Below are positions 55,220 to 64,000 of a stretch of 64,000 nucleotides of DNA, piece after piece. The notes under the pieces are model-generated. The model was not told where the DNA came from. It saw only the letters and a program-made list of their open reading frames with translations, and did no database searches. This stretch comes from Lasiosphaeris hirsuta (Eukaryota > Ascomycota > Sordariomycetes > Sordariales > Lasiosphaeriaceae). Both the position numbers and the translations under genes were made by a program. Where the stretch lies: positions 4,588,001 through 4,652,000 of the forward strand of contig JAUKUA010000005.1 in the NCBI GenBank assembly GCA_030549175.1, given 5' to 3'. The first letter of the stretch is position 1, and every line of letters begins with the position of its first letter.

Positions 55220-56263
55220 TCAGCCCCAACTCACAGTCCCGCCCGCCGCCTGCTCTTTCGAGTAACTGACACCGTAAACCTTGAGCCCCTCGCCATTGAG
55301 TAGCGTAATTGTCCCCCCGGCATTAGAAAGTGGCGCACGCGGCACCTCAAACATCAAAGACGCCTCAGCGGCAATGCTCAGCCCCTCCGAAAGCGTCTCG
55401 TGCTGGCCAGTCTTGTTCCGAATCCGCCACCCGCTCAGGTCCACCTCCTTAGCCGTGCGATTCGCCAGTGTGACGGTCTCGGGCGCCGTGCTGGGATGGC
55501 CGTCCGGTCCGGGCGTGTTGACCAGCGCCTGGACGATGGCGACCGGCGAGTCGGCGAGCTCGTCCTCCTCGCGGGTCGGGGGTGGCACTTCGGGCGAGAG
55601 GAAGTTGGCCCAGGTGAGATACCCAGTGCGAGGGACTGGCTGGCCGGTTTCATCGTCTGTGTGCACGGCCTGGGAGGCGAAGCCAATGAACAAGGCCGCC
55701 CAGTGGTCCGCAAACTGGATGAGCAATGCGCCGTCCTGGTAGACGCCGTTATCGCGGGCGAAGCGCTGCGGGTTGCCCTGGTTCATATGCACGTTGTGGA
55801 TTCCCTTGCCGTTGTTGAAAGCGGAGCCGAACAGGTAGATTGTGGCTTTTTGGGCAATGGCGGCGGTGATGGTGGGTTTGAGCTGGTCAAGGATGTCGTT
55901 GTCCGGCCCGTCGACGTCGTGTGGGAGGATACGGCCTTCGGTGCGCTGGAAGAGGTTGCCGCGGATGAAGTCGAGGGCGAGTCCTCCGGGGGCTTGCTCT
56001 GCCGTGCCGCCGAGGGGTTTGAAGCCGTAGTCGAGTTTGGCAAGGTCGGTGGTGATAGGGTGGTTGATTTTGGGCGTGGACCAGAAGGTGAGACGGGATT
56101 CATTCTGGTCGCCCGATTTGATGTTGATGGCGGCCCGGCCCCGGCCGTTTTCGTTGTCGGTGAAGATAAGCGACAGGTGCGGGGACTTGGGGTCCTTGTC
56201 GCGGCCTTCGTAGGTGAAGCTGACGGGCCTCGCCTTCCAGACGCCATAGTCGTTGACGGGCAT
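55220..56263 (-). CDS. DUF2278 protein with a C-terminal lamin-tail-like domain
   Basis: A single exon of 347 residues. The ATG at 56263 (MPVNDYGVWKARPV) gives the usual DUF2278 opening; the frame in front begins only with a TTG. Residues about 1-225 follow the DUF2278 pattern: PHLSLIFTDNENGRGRAAIN, IKSGDQNESRLTFW, LDFIRGNLFQ, ATIYLFGSAFNNGKGIHNVH, MNQGNP and QDGALLIQFADHW. Residues about 245-345 resemble a lamin-tail (LTD) beta sandwich: PETVTLANRTAKEVDLSGWR, then IAAEASLMFEVPRAPLSNAG and ITLLNGEGLKVYGVSY. DUF2278 members are mostly bacterial and of unknown biochemistry. The same two-part layout exists in bacteria, to my memory. No signal peptide or membrane segment is seen. The single-exon structure and bacterial-type make-up leave horizontal transfer open. 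Confidence 0.75.
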   Translation of the reverse strand: MPVNDYGVWKARPVSFTYEGRDKDPKSPHLSLIFTDNENGRGRAAINIKSGDQNESRLTFWSTPKINHPITTDLAKLDYGFKPLGGTAEQAPGGLALDFIRGNLFQRTEGRILPHDVDGPDNDILDQLKPTITAAIAQKATIYLFGSAFNNGKGIHNVHMNQGNPQRFARDNGVYQDGALLIQFADHWAALFIGFASQAVHTDDETGQPVPRTGYLTWANFLSPEVPPPTREEDELADSPVAIVQALVNTPGPDGHPSTAPETVTLANRTAKEVDLSGWRIRNKTGQHETLSEGLSIAAEASLMFEVPRAPLSNAGGTITLLNGEGLKVYGVSYSKEQAAGGTVSWG

Positions 56264-57271
56264 TGTGGTGACAATGTTCTTCAAACTAATAGAAGGCTAG
56301 AGGCTAAAATTGGGAAAGCCCAAGAAAATGTGCAAGACACAGGGTAGTAGTGAAGAGTGAGTCTGGGACGGGAGTGGGGAGATACGCAATTAGGCCACAG
56401 GGAACTGACGAGGGAACCTGAGTGTTATACTCACGTTGACTCTTGCCACAAATGACTGGTAGAGAAGGGGAGGTGCGATTGTGACGTTCCCACAGCCTTC
56501 TTCTCCAGCGACGAAGCGGTCAGCGACTGTGACACAACAAGGCGATGAGACTTTCAGCTGACCACGCACACCGGATGGCGAAAGGAGACTCATCATTTGT
56601 GCACCTGCGTTCTAGACCTCGATGGCTTCCCGCTTAAGGTACCCAGCTCTCCACATTCTCTTTTGCCGACAGCTTGCTCCTCAGCCCCGACCGCCACCAT
56701 GTTGTTTGCAAGCTAATCACGGCTCTGTAGGGCTGAGCTAAAGTGAGTTTATGATGTGCTCAGGCCCGATTGGTTGGGTACTACCATCACCTTTCTTTTG
56801 TCTGCAGTGCTGCTATTTTGCATGATGTTGTGGCCGGGGGGGGGGGACATGAAATGAGTTTATGAGGGTTTCATATCGTAATACCTGTCATAACTATATG
56901 AGTGTGAAATGAAACCTGTCGGGTGTGTCATTTATTTGTATCTTATTGCGAGGGTAGAACGTAATCTAGCGAGAACCAAAATCCGATGTATATGCCGTAA
57001 TAACGAAAACAGGATATTAGTGTCACGGAGCCACGGCGCTGGGTCCGTGCTAGGCCTTGAAAGCCAGAAGTCTCCTTCTAATCATGCACTTCTTGGGTCT
57101 ATCTAGTACGATAGAGGTGTCAAATCATAAAGCAGAGACTATAGGGGGAAAAAATGAGATGGAAGTCAAGTATAGAAAATACTTATCTTCGCGACAAGAT
57201 TGGTAAGGTTACTGTAGTGGTCACCAACTGGTCTCCTCAGTCATTTGACAGTACTCTCGCCCGCCAAAATA
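56264..57271. other. intergenic region
   Basis: No gene seen. It has a G run at about 56836-56846 and AT-rich sequence to its right. Confidence 0.5.
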
Positions 57272-58988
57272 TCACGAGACCTTTTCCATCCGTGACCACT
57301 TCCGAGGGTGCTGTTCTTCCAGGAACCGTTTGAGGCGAGACACAACCTCAGCGTGACAGCCATCCAAAGCCTTTTCAGCCTTCTCGATAGCATCCTTGAA
57401 GACGCTCTCGCGCTTTTCGAGCCCTAATAAATATTCGACAACATCTAGCCTTCCATTCATAGCAGCCGCCGTCAGAGGGTTTTGGTTTTTGGCGCCAATA
57501 GAAACCTCGGCGCCAGCAGCACGTAGCAAAAGGATTACTGACAAATCCCCCATGGCTGCAGCTCGAGAGAGCGGGGAAGCAGAGCGCGGGTTTACCGGGT
57601 TTGGGCTTGCTGCTCGATCGAGCAGCAGCCTGACGAGAGCGAGATCCTCTCTCATGCAGGCGCGGGCTAGGGCGCTATCCCCTTCGTAGTCGGCCGGAGG
57701 GCTTAGCTCGGCTCCGCGATCTAGAAGCAATTCGACGAGCTTTAGGGAGCCGGTCCCCGCCGCACTCTCGAGGGCAGTGGGTCCGAGTTGCTGGCTGGTC
57801 TGATTCGCCCTCCTCCAGTAAATGTCATCACTATCTGGTGACATTTTCGGAACCGTCCCTCGCTTGTTAACTCTCGCACCATGATCCAGCAGCATTTCCA
57901 CAATTAGCCTCGTGTCCTGAGAACTGGAGTCCCTGGCGACCGGTAGGATGCTATGAGTACCTTTGTCTATACCCCAGGGTAGACAAATCTCCTTGCATCG
58001 TTCGCATCGAGTCACAGCTTCGCTGGGATCTGCCTGGCCCTCTAGGAGCAACTTTACGGCCCTAGGGTCTCTTACGAGCTGAAGGGATGAGACGCAGCAG
58101 TTACGGCCCCTGGAATTCGGGTTGGCATGGCGGTCGAGAAGAAGCTTCACAAATGCAGGGAGGAGGGAACCACTTGCGATGCAAGGAATATGATGATGAC
58201 AGCGGCTCCGCATCGAATCCGGCTTCGACCATGGCCAGGATACCTGTAACCCCGCATCTTCGGGGAGCCAATCTTAACGCGGTACCTTGGATGCGCCGGC
58301 GCTGCGATTCTGGGAGGGGAGACGGAGCATGAAGGTATTCCTGCAGCTCCCGGGTGCCTCTCTTTGCGTGCGAGATGATGCCCGATACGGTTATCGGCAA
58401 CGTGGGCATCGGTTCAGCGTGTAGAGACCCGCGGAGCACCTCGACGACACCTTCCTGGCCATCCATCAGAGCCTTGTCGAGCAGGGTTATGCCAGAGCCG
58501 TATGTATAGTCGTCCAGGGTAACGTTAGCGTCTAGCCCGCTCTCTAGGAGCAACTTCAGCACTTCAAGGCGGCGCTTCCTTTAGAAACTCTCCTTTTCAA
58601 GCGCCAGAAGTAGATGCTCGACCGCCGTCATGCTGCAGTAGCAGATATTGAGATCGGCTCCATCTTGAATAAGGATCCTCACGGTGTCCACATTGCCTCT
58701 CGTAGCCGCCGCGATAAGCGGTGAATAGGCACGGGATCCATTTTTGAGCGTTCTGTCCATGATGATCAGACTGTTGTAGTCTTTGATATTCGGGGATAGA
58801 CCGTGTTCGAGCAGACTTGCACAAGCTTCGCCACAGTCGTACCACGCTGCGAGGATGAAGAGTCCTTGGCTGGCCCTCTCATGCTTCAGCAGCAGCGGGG
58901 GGTTCGACAACATGTTGGGCAACACAAAGTGATGAATTCGGTGTTGGTTTTGGCCCAGGGAAAATCTCTTAGGCCACACCAGAACCAC
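57272..58988 (-). pseudogene. ankyrin-repeat protein gene with a stop and a frameshift
   Basis: At least eight ankyrin-like units are readable: YSPLIAAATRGNVDTVRILI, LKLLLESGLDANVTLDDYTY, AFVKLLLDRHANPNSRG, TRLIVEMLLDHGARVNKRG, GPTALESAAGTGSLKLVELL, EDLALVRLLLDRAASPN, GDLSVILLLRAAGAEVSIGA and TAAAMNGRLDVVEYLLGLEK. A TAA at 58583-58581 interrupts the first part, and the same frame continues straight after it (RKRRLEVLKLLLESG), so a CAA-to-TAA change fits. A second break near 58180 moves the frame by one base. Its upstream limit is uncertain: 58988 is only a GTG; the first ATG is at 58913. Ankyrin proteins of this sort are numerous and variable in filamentous fungi. No partner domain is visible. 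Confidence 0.65.
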
Positions 58989-59330
58989 GCTCAGCTATCT
59001 ACCAATCAGGAGGTGGCTACAACCTTCTAGGAGGCTCACGCTCACCCCTTCCAACAGTAAAGTGGATGAGCTAGAAAAGAAAAGTGGCTTATGAGCAAGA
59101 TTTATTCACCGCCTTGAGAATAACAGAACCCTTATGTGCATCCTGACCTTGGCAATTCCCCTGGATGTATGGTGATGTTTTCAGGGCCCAACGTTGATCC
59201 GGACTGGCCAATAGGGGTTGCCCAACCCCTCACCGCGCCGTGTTCTGCCCAACGCCATGTCTCAACGTTGAAGCCCAAAACTTGCTCTAACAACGTCCTC
59301 TCTCGGCTTCACCCTGTGCCGTTTCCCCAG

Positions 59331-60383
59331 ATGTCGGCAGTCGACAGACTCCCCGCCGAGCTCATTGACGAGATTTTTTCGTTTTCTTGTGCTTGCGTCC
59401 TCCGGCGACCAAATCCTGACAGAAATCTGCACCAATGGAGCGGTTGGAGTGATCTCTCCACTCTCTGGAGTCTTTGCTTGACTTCGAGGCAATTCAAAAA
59501 CATTGCGACGAGACATCTCTACCACTGCCCCTCCGGCGCCCGTGGCGTAGCCACCTGGTGGCTGCTCGCCAGGACTCTCATCGCCTGTCCAGACATTGCC
59601 ACTCATGTCAAGGGGCTGTACATGGATGCATTTGATGATTTGGGAGGATCCGAACTCCCACACGACATTTCGACCTTGTATTCGTCAGGCCAGCTCGTCC
59701 GCGCCGAAGGGAGACCCGGAGAGGACCACTCGTGGCTGTTGGCTCGGTTGATGCTAGGCAAGTCCGCAGCCTGTCTTGATCTGATGACCGCTTTGTGCCC
59801 AAACCTCGAAACCTTGGACGCCGTAATCGACATGGAGCTCGACAGCATTACCTTCACCCGCCCCCAGCTGTTTGCCTTTTGCCCGCCAAAATCAATGCAA
59901 GCCTTGACGAGTTTGACTGTCTCACCCAAAAATACTGAGGATGGCATGGACCTCGAGGAGATTTGGGATTTGCTCAATGCCGCCCCAAACCTGACGACGA
60001 TCCGCTGCTATGACCTGAAGGGCTGCAGCGATAGACTAGCCCTAACACTAGGTCGTGTCACGTCGTTGGACCTGAGGTCGAGTGCACTCGATGATGATTC
60101 CTTGGCCAACATTTTCTGCACCTTCCCCAACCTGGAGACATTTACCTACCAGTCGGGCCCTACCGCCTCCGAAATACCCTTCTTTATCTGGGACATTAAA
60201 GACATCCTCCGATATGCCCTGAAGTTGACAACATTTACGTTAGACTTGGCCGCTGACGAAATTAATTGGAATTTCACTGATAGACAAGAATACTGTGATG
60301 AGGATTGGGACGACCTGAAGAAGGCCCTGGGCCAGAGAGGCATTGCACTTGATTATAAATGGCGTGGATCCAGACAGTTTTAG
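59331..60383 (+). CDS. F-box protein
   Basis: A single exon of 350 residues from the ATG at 59331. The frame in front runs back to a GTG but has no protein character. The N-terminus is an F-box: MSAVDRLPAELIDEIFSFSC, then SDLSTLWSLCLTSRQFKNIA and TRHLYHC. The rest is a set of Leu-rich stretches resembling irregular leucine-rich repeats (NLETLDAVIDMELDSITF, SMQALTSLTVSPKN, APNLTTIRCYDLKGC, VTSLDLRSSALDDDSLANIF, FPNLETFTYQSGP). F-box proteins connect substrates to Skp1 in SCF ubiquitin ligases. This subtype is expanded in filamentous fungi with mostly unknown substrates. It is divergent to the broken ankyrin gene, about 340 bp away. Confidence 0.8.
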   Translation: MSAVDRLPAELIDEIFSFSCACVLRRPNPDRNLHQWSGWSDLSTLWSLCLTSRQFKNIATRHLYHCPSGARGVATWWLLARTLIACPDIATHVKGLYMDAFDDLGGSELPHDISTLYSSGQLVRAEGRPGEDHSWLLARLMLGKSAACLDLMTALCPNLETLDAVIDMELDSITFTRPQLFAFCPPKSMQALTSLTVSPKNTEDGMDLEEIWDLLNAAPNLTTIRCYDLKGCSDRLALTLGRVTSLDLRSSALDDDSLANIFCTFPNLETFTYQSGPTASEIPFFIWDIKDILRYALKLTTFTLDLAADEINWNFTDRQEYCDEDWDDLKKALGQRGIALDYKWRGSRQF

Positions 60384-60559
60384 CACAATGTTAGTTGTAG
60401 TATTTTCATTTTACAATCTTAACAAAGCAGCAAGCCTATGGCGACACAACCCCGAACTTCTTCCACCACTAGCTCTGACAGCGCAGATATACCCCCGGAT
60501 CACTCACACCGTTCGAGTCGTCCCCTCCAACCTGCCTCGAAAACTGCGCGTTTGAATAC
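60384..60559. other. 3' flank of the F-box gene
   Basis: Short spacer before the third dispersed-repeat copy. No gene seen. Confidence 0.5.
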
Positions 60560-60800
60560 AAGGCGATGGCCGGGGCGGCCAAGAATACCCCGGCAAGCGC
60601 AGGGCCGGCAAGGGTGCCAGAGGTGGATAGTTTTTTTTGTTGATGAGCCTTTTATTGTGTTTTTGAACGATTTAAGCAATTTAAACCGCTACAACAGTGT
60701 TGAATTGACTGCAATGGAGTGCGACTGCATATGGTCTAGCTCAAAGGCGGTGTGTGGAATAGTGGGTATGGATGATGTAACTATAGGTAGGTTGTGACAT
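60560..60800 (+). repeat. dispersed repeat, copy 3
   Basis: Blocks gggtgccagaggtggatag, gagccttttattgtg, tttaagcaatttaaaccgct and acaacagtgttgaattgac align with copy 1 at 43.6 kb. Most changes are transitions. The T run and left limit are uncertain. Confidence 0.6.
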
Positions 60801-61299
60801 TCTCTACGATGTATGGTACGGCGTTACGCGGCCTATCACAATACAACAAGCTGAGAACCTCCTAATATATGTGATTATTGACTCCTTGAACCTTGACCTT
60901 TTGTTCTCGACTGTCTAACATAAGTAGCCCTCGAATGTGGGAGCATGGCACTGCGGAAGCACATCGTATGGCAGGCAGTAAGCTAAAGATTAGCTAATCA
61001 GAAGGAGGAACTATTACAGCCGTAGTCTTTTAGACCATGTTGCTGCAGTATTAAGCAGCAGGGTGAAGCGAAGCAATATTATCAAACTTGCCCACAAAGG
61101 CGTTAAATGCTATAACCTAGTGAGCATCTATCAATGGTGATGCAACCAAAACGTGCCCAGATTGCTTCCTGTCTAATGGTTGGTGTGACGCACAGAGTTC
61201 TCTACCGTGAGGTTCAATTTCTACTCCACAATCCCAAAATCCGGGCCCAAAACGGCCATTTCCATCACAACTCGCGACGAGTGGCTCAAAATACCGCCC
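60801..61299. other. intergenic region
   Basis: No gene seen between the repeat copy and the stop of the secreted-protein gene. Confidence 0.5.
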
Positions 61300-61710
61300 C
61301 TAAGCGCTACACCCACCTGGGTAACTAGGGCAGTAGACCTTGTACGAGTGAACACGGCCATCTGGGTTCCAGCAGGCACCCGGGCCGGCGTCGGCACCGG
61401 GGTCCGAGCAGTCCGGTGTCTGGAAGAGAATGACTTGACACCTTGGGTCCTTTTTCAACATCTGGATAGAGCTGAGGGGGACAATGCCTGAGGTCCTCTG
61501 CGAGCTTGGGCTACGGCCGGGAGCCCAAGTACACTGGCCGCAGGCTTTCCCGTCGAGAACCTCGACTCTGGCGTAGTTGTCACCGCACTTGTCGTCGTAG
61601 GATAGAGTGAAGGTTGCGAGGGTGTCGCGCTTGCTAATGGTGGCGGCGGATGTGCTGTCTAGAAGGCCAGCAAGGGCTGCTAGGGTGATGAGGCTGGATT
61701 GTAACTGCAT
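61300..61710 (-). CDS. small cysteine-rich secreted protein
   Basis: A single exon of 136 residues from the ATG at 61710; the longer frame upstream is low in complexity and starts too far out. Residues 1 to about 21 (MQLQSSLITLAALAGLLDST) form a signal peptide. A Lys-Arg pair (SKRDTL, about 26-27) could be a Kex2 cleavage site. The remaining 108 residues hold eight cysteines, in KCGD, KACGQC, PRCQ, PDCS, GACW, YCP and GGCS, enough for four disulphides. There is no recognisable domain. Size, secretion and cysteine content fit small secreted proteins, a group that includes candidate effectors and antimicrobial proteins. No activity can be assigned from sequence. Its location among repeats and relics is typical of such genes. 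Confidence 0.7.
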   Translation of the reverse strand: MQLQSSLITLAALAGLLDSTSAATISKRDTLATFTLSYDDKCGDNYARVEVLDGKACGQCTWAPGRSPSSQRTSGIVPLSSIQMLKKDPRCQVILFQTPDCSDPGADAGPGACWNPDGRVHSYKVYCPSYPGGCSA

Positions 61711-62168
61711 GATGGCTAATGCTTGACTTTGGAGTGTGATTGTGAAAGCCGGAGAAAAGGCTTTTGGGGATTCGTTGGTTGTGGTGGTATGGGTGGATGC
61801 AAATGGAGGTTTGGATGGTTCCTTGAATGTCTTGGAAGTGGGACCGTATTGATGAAGGTGGTGGAACTGATGATGATGAATTAGACTGAACAAAAAACAT
61901 CGGGGACTACTGTATGTTAAATACATCCTATCCTTTGGGCAATCCCCAACCAGGCTTTAGCTCAATTGCTTCTGATAGGTACAGCGTCTCAGCCCCATCC
62001 CCCAGCGATTCAATGGCAGAGCCACAACGCCAGTGGCCAAGAACAGCCACTGCACTAGTTTGAGGCTTGAGGCTTGGCTCAGAAGATTCGACGCAATTGG
62101 CCATGTTGAAGGCGCACGCTATTAATAGGACATTGTCTTCTCGGATTCGTCGGGGTCTGCGGCGTCAC
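61711..62168. other. upstream region of the secreted-protein gene
   Basis: The long frame that continues upstream of the ATG (to 61926) is His/Thr-rich and probably leader sequence. No other gene seen. Confidence 0.5.
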
Positions 62169-62520
62169 CTACAGCACGCTGCTGTTCTGTTCTGCCAACG
62201 TTGGGCAAGTCGAACCACACCGAATGACTGTGTCTGGGGTCTGTTCTGGAAACCCTAGATTTCGGGAGCGGATGATCCACTGGTCGATAATTAAGATTCT
62301 ACGCTTCGATTGAAGATGTTGCCGAAAGTTTGTGGTGTTTTGAGCACTCCATGCTGGGCAATACTTACAACAATACATGAGGCTCTTGCCCTTGAGGTGA
62401 CCGAGTATGCTCCAGAATTGGGCTTGAAAGTCGGCCCGTATCTCTGGAAATTGAAGAATCCTCAGAAATGAAAGACATTTTCGTTCGTCGTATACCCTGG
62501 TTGCTAGTACTACTAGTATC
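62169..62520 (-). pseudogene. possible BED-type zinc-finger fragment of a hAT transposase
   Basis: The minus frame reads FPEIRADFQAQFWSILGHLK, then KSLMYCCKYCPAWSAQNTTN and FRQHLQSKRRIL. The order hydrophobic-x-aromatic, C-x-x-C, N-F-R-x-H-L is that of BED fingers at the N-terminus of fungal hAT transposases. The second zinc-binding His (expected just after QSK) is replaced by Arg. No transposase core follows. It is a weak call based on one short block. Confidence 0.35.
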
Positions 62521-62603
62521 TTGTGATACTGAGATCATTCAGTGCTATGTGAAGACATTTGGAAGCTTAAGATACTGAAGATTTGAACTGTCGTGATAGG
62601 CAA

Positions 62604-62632
62604 GGTAGGTAGGTAGGTAGGTAGGTAGGTAG
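62604..62632. repeat. (GGTA)n microsatellite
   Basis: Seven GGTA units and then two ggtag-like irregular units. No gene overlaps. Confidence 0.9.
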
Positions 62633-63047
62633 GGTAGGGTGATAAACGGGGTAATGGTGGGGTTGTGAAATCTGCTGGCTAATATTGTCAATATCGCTTA
62701 TCAGACGATATCGATAATTGAATTGAATTATTGCCGATAACTTTGCCTAACTTTATGCTCAATTTTATTGACGCGCACCCTACTCTATATAGGCTTAAGG
62801 TTAAAGTAATGTAGAACCGGACTCCTGTATTTCCTGTGCCACTGTGACATCTGCGCGCCGTTCTTGGCCAACCAAGAAGCTACTGCAAATATATTTTCTC
62901 TGCAGCGGTTTTTCACGGTGGCTACCGACTCCCCAGTCTTCTTCGCACTGCCCCTATCGGGCGGCCCTCCCCAACGTTATCCTCCGAGGTAGGTTTCTCT
63001 GGTTCCGAGATACAAATTGGCGAGGGGCTAGCACATTCCCCCAAAGG

Positions 63048-63110
63048 CTCTACCAGCTCTACCAGCTCCACCAGCTCTACCAGCTCCACCAGTTCTACCA
63101 GCTCCACCAG
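63048..63110. repeat. 9-bp minisatellite upstream of the monooxygenase
   Basis: Seven units of ctctaccag/ctccaccag. It ends about 100 bp before the ATG of the monooxygenase and so lies in its promoter or leader. Confidence 0.9.
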
Positions 63111-63209
63111 CTCTAGCTACAGCTTTTGCCACCTCACGGGTCGCCTCGGTCGCCTTTCAATAAGCTTGAATAAGGGTAACCCCGCCATACCCTCCTTCTA
63201 CCCAAAACA

Positions 63210-64000
63210 ATGAACGGATCCCCCAAAGTCGCCATCATTGGCGCGGGCCTCACGGGCCTCCTGACCGCCCACGGCCTGAAGAAGGCAGGCTTCGACGTGG
63301 TGCTGTTCGAGCAGGAAACCAGCCTCGACGCGCGCACGCGCGACTGGCCGCTGCTGCTGCACTGGGCATTGCCGACAGTCCAGACGCTCCTGTCGGATTC
63401 CGCGCTCGTCAACTTTTCCCAGGCCGTATGCAACCCCCACCTCGAGTACACGCCCGCGGTTGAGTCTATGCCGTGCATCAACGGCCAGACCGGCGAGGTC
63501 ATGATGCGCAGCAACATGCCCGGGGCGAGGCGTGTTGCGCGCCAGCGCCTGCGTCGCGTCATGGCTGCCGATCTCGCGAGTGCCGGGATGATTCGGTGGA
63601 ATAAAAGATTGGACAGCATTGACGTAGGTGGTGGGGGTGTTCGACTTACTTTTGCCGATAGGACAACGGCTGAGGCCGACTACGTCTTTGGTGCAGACGG
63701 CGCATCGTCAAAGGTGCGCGAGTGGCTGTTTCGAGGCGATGAAGCAGCCCGCGTCAAGCCCTCTGGGCTCATGTGCGCGACCGCTGTTGTCAGGCATGGC
63801 GACGCGGCAAAGGTTGAGGCTGTCGTCAAGGTACACCCCGTCGCGGCGGTGACGGTGGGTACGACGTCGAACTGTGGGGTGTCTGGTACGTGCCCATTAT
63901 CGATCGTATTGCAATCATTTTGGTGTTTGTTTTGACCATTTTAGTCATGTACGCCGACGACCCAAACGATATGTCCACCTGGGCTATAGCGTGGATCAAG
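63210..64000 (+). CDS. FAD-dependent monooxygenase (5' part; runs off the window)
   Basis: Exon 1 is 63210-63885, followed by an intron (GTACGT ... TTTAG) and exon 2 from 63945 to the window edge; the join reads GVS/VMYADDPND. The N-terminus has the FAD-binding GxGxxG loop in VAIIGAGLTGLLTAHGLKKA, then a strand ending in Glu (VVLFEQE). The GDG-type motif near residue 170 is FGADGASSKVRE, the second FAD contact in group A flavoprotein hydroxylases. This is the family of salicylate hydroxylase and of many fungal secondary-metabolism monooxygenases, which hydroxylate substrates using NAD(P)H and oxygen. The catalytic domain lies outside the window, so substrate and completeness are unknown. No biosynthetic partner gene is visible nearby on the left. 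Confidence 0.8.

Overview
The window looks like nuclear DNA of a filamentous ascomycete. Genes carry short introns (about 50-215 bp) with GT...AG ends and CTAAC/CTGAC-type branch sites. The protein families are typical of Pezizomycotina: DUF1996, a Pth11-type rhodopsin-domain receptor, fungal HNH nucleases, HeLo-like and F-box proteins. Several decayed genes have stop codons in places where CAA or CAG would be expected, which fits C-to-T change at CpA (repeat-induced point mutation, RIP). A Sordariomycete is my best guess, by inference only. I saw no tRNA, rRNA or CRISPR array.

Layout. From 0 to 25.4 kb the window is a gene-rich block of mostly intact genes: the last exon of an unknown membrane protein (86-307), a secreted DUF1996 protein (506-1751, -), a Mae1/SSU1-type (TDT family) anion transporter (4324-5895, +), the large RING-CH ubiquitin ligase Doa10/Ssm4 (6804-12035, -), a cluster of small inverted-repeat elements (12.56-14.3 kb), a 1246-residue She10/Osw7-like protein (14624-18481, +), a membrane fatty acid desaturase (19049-20578, -), and a three-module HeLo-like/pseudokinase/trypsin-like protein (21694-25436, -). 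The last is the most unusual protein in the window.

From 25.4 kb onward intact genes are islands in gene-poor sequence full of relics. The intact genes are an MFS permease (31907-33580, -), a rhodopsin-domain receptor-like protein (37139-38380, +), a secreted lysozyme/transglycosylase-like protein (40998-41712, +), a zinc-finger protein (45295-46350, +), a medium-chain oxidoreductase (52499-53603, +), a DUF2278 plus lamin-tail-like protein (55220-56263, -), an F-box protein (59331-60383, +), a small cysteine-rich secreted protein (61300-61710, -) and the start of a FAD monooxygenase (63210 to the window end, +). Between them lie broken membrane-protein genes (28.5-31.5 kb), a 5' gene relic with its intron still visible (42.5 kb), a three-copy dispersed repeat (43.4, 47.4 and 60.6 kb), a non-LTR reverse transcriptase fragment (47.6-48.3 kb), two HNH-family pseudogenes plus a third fragment (49.4-52.3 and 42.1 kb), a broken ankyrin gene (57.3-59.0 kb) and a possible BED-finger transposon fragment (62.2 kb).

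No obvious biosynthetic cluster is formed. The core block holds housekeeping functions: ER-associated degradation, lipid desaturation and anion transport. The accessory half holds secreted proteins, receptor-like and transporter genes, and repeat debris. That is the usual make-up of a fast-evolving fungal compartment. All function calls come from reading motifs by eye; no database search was run.
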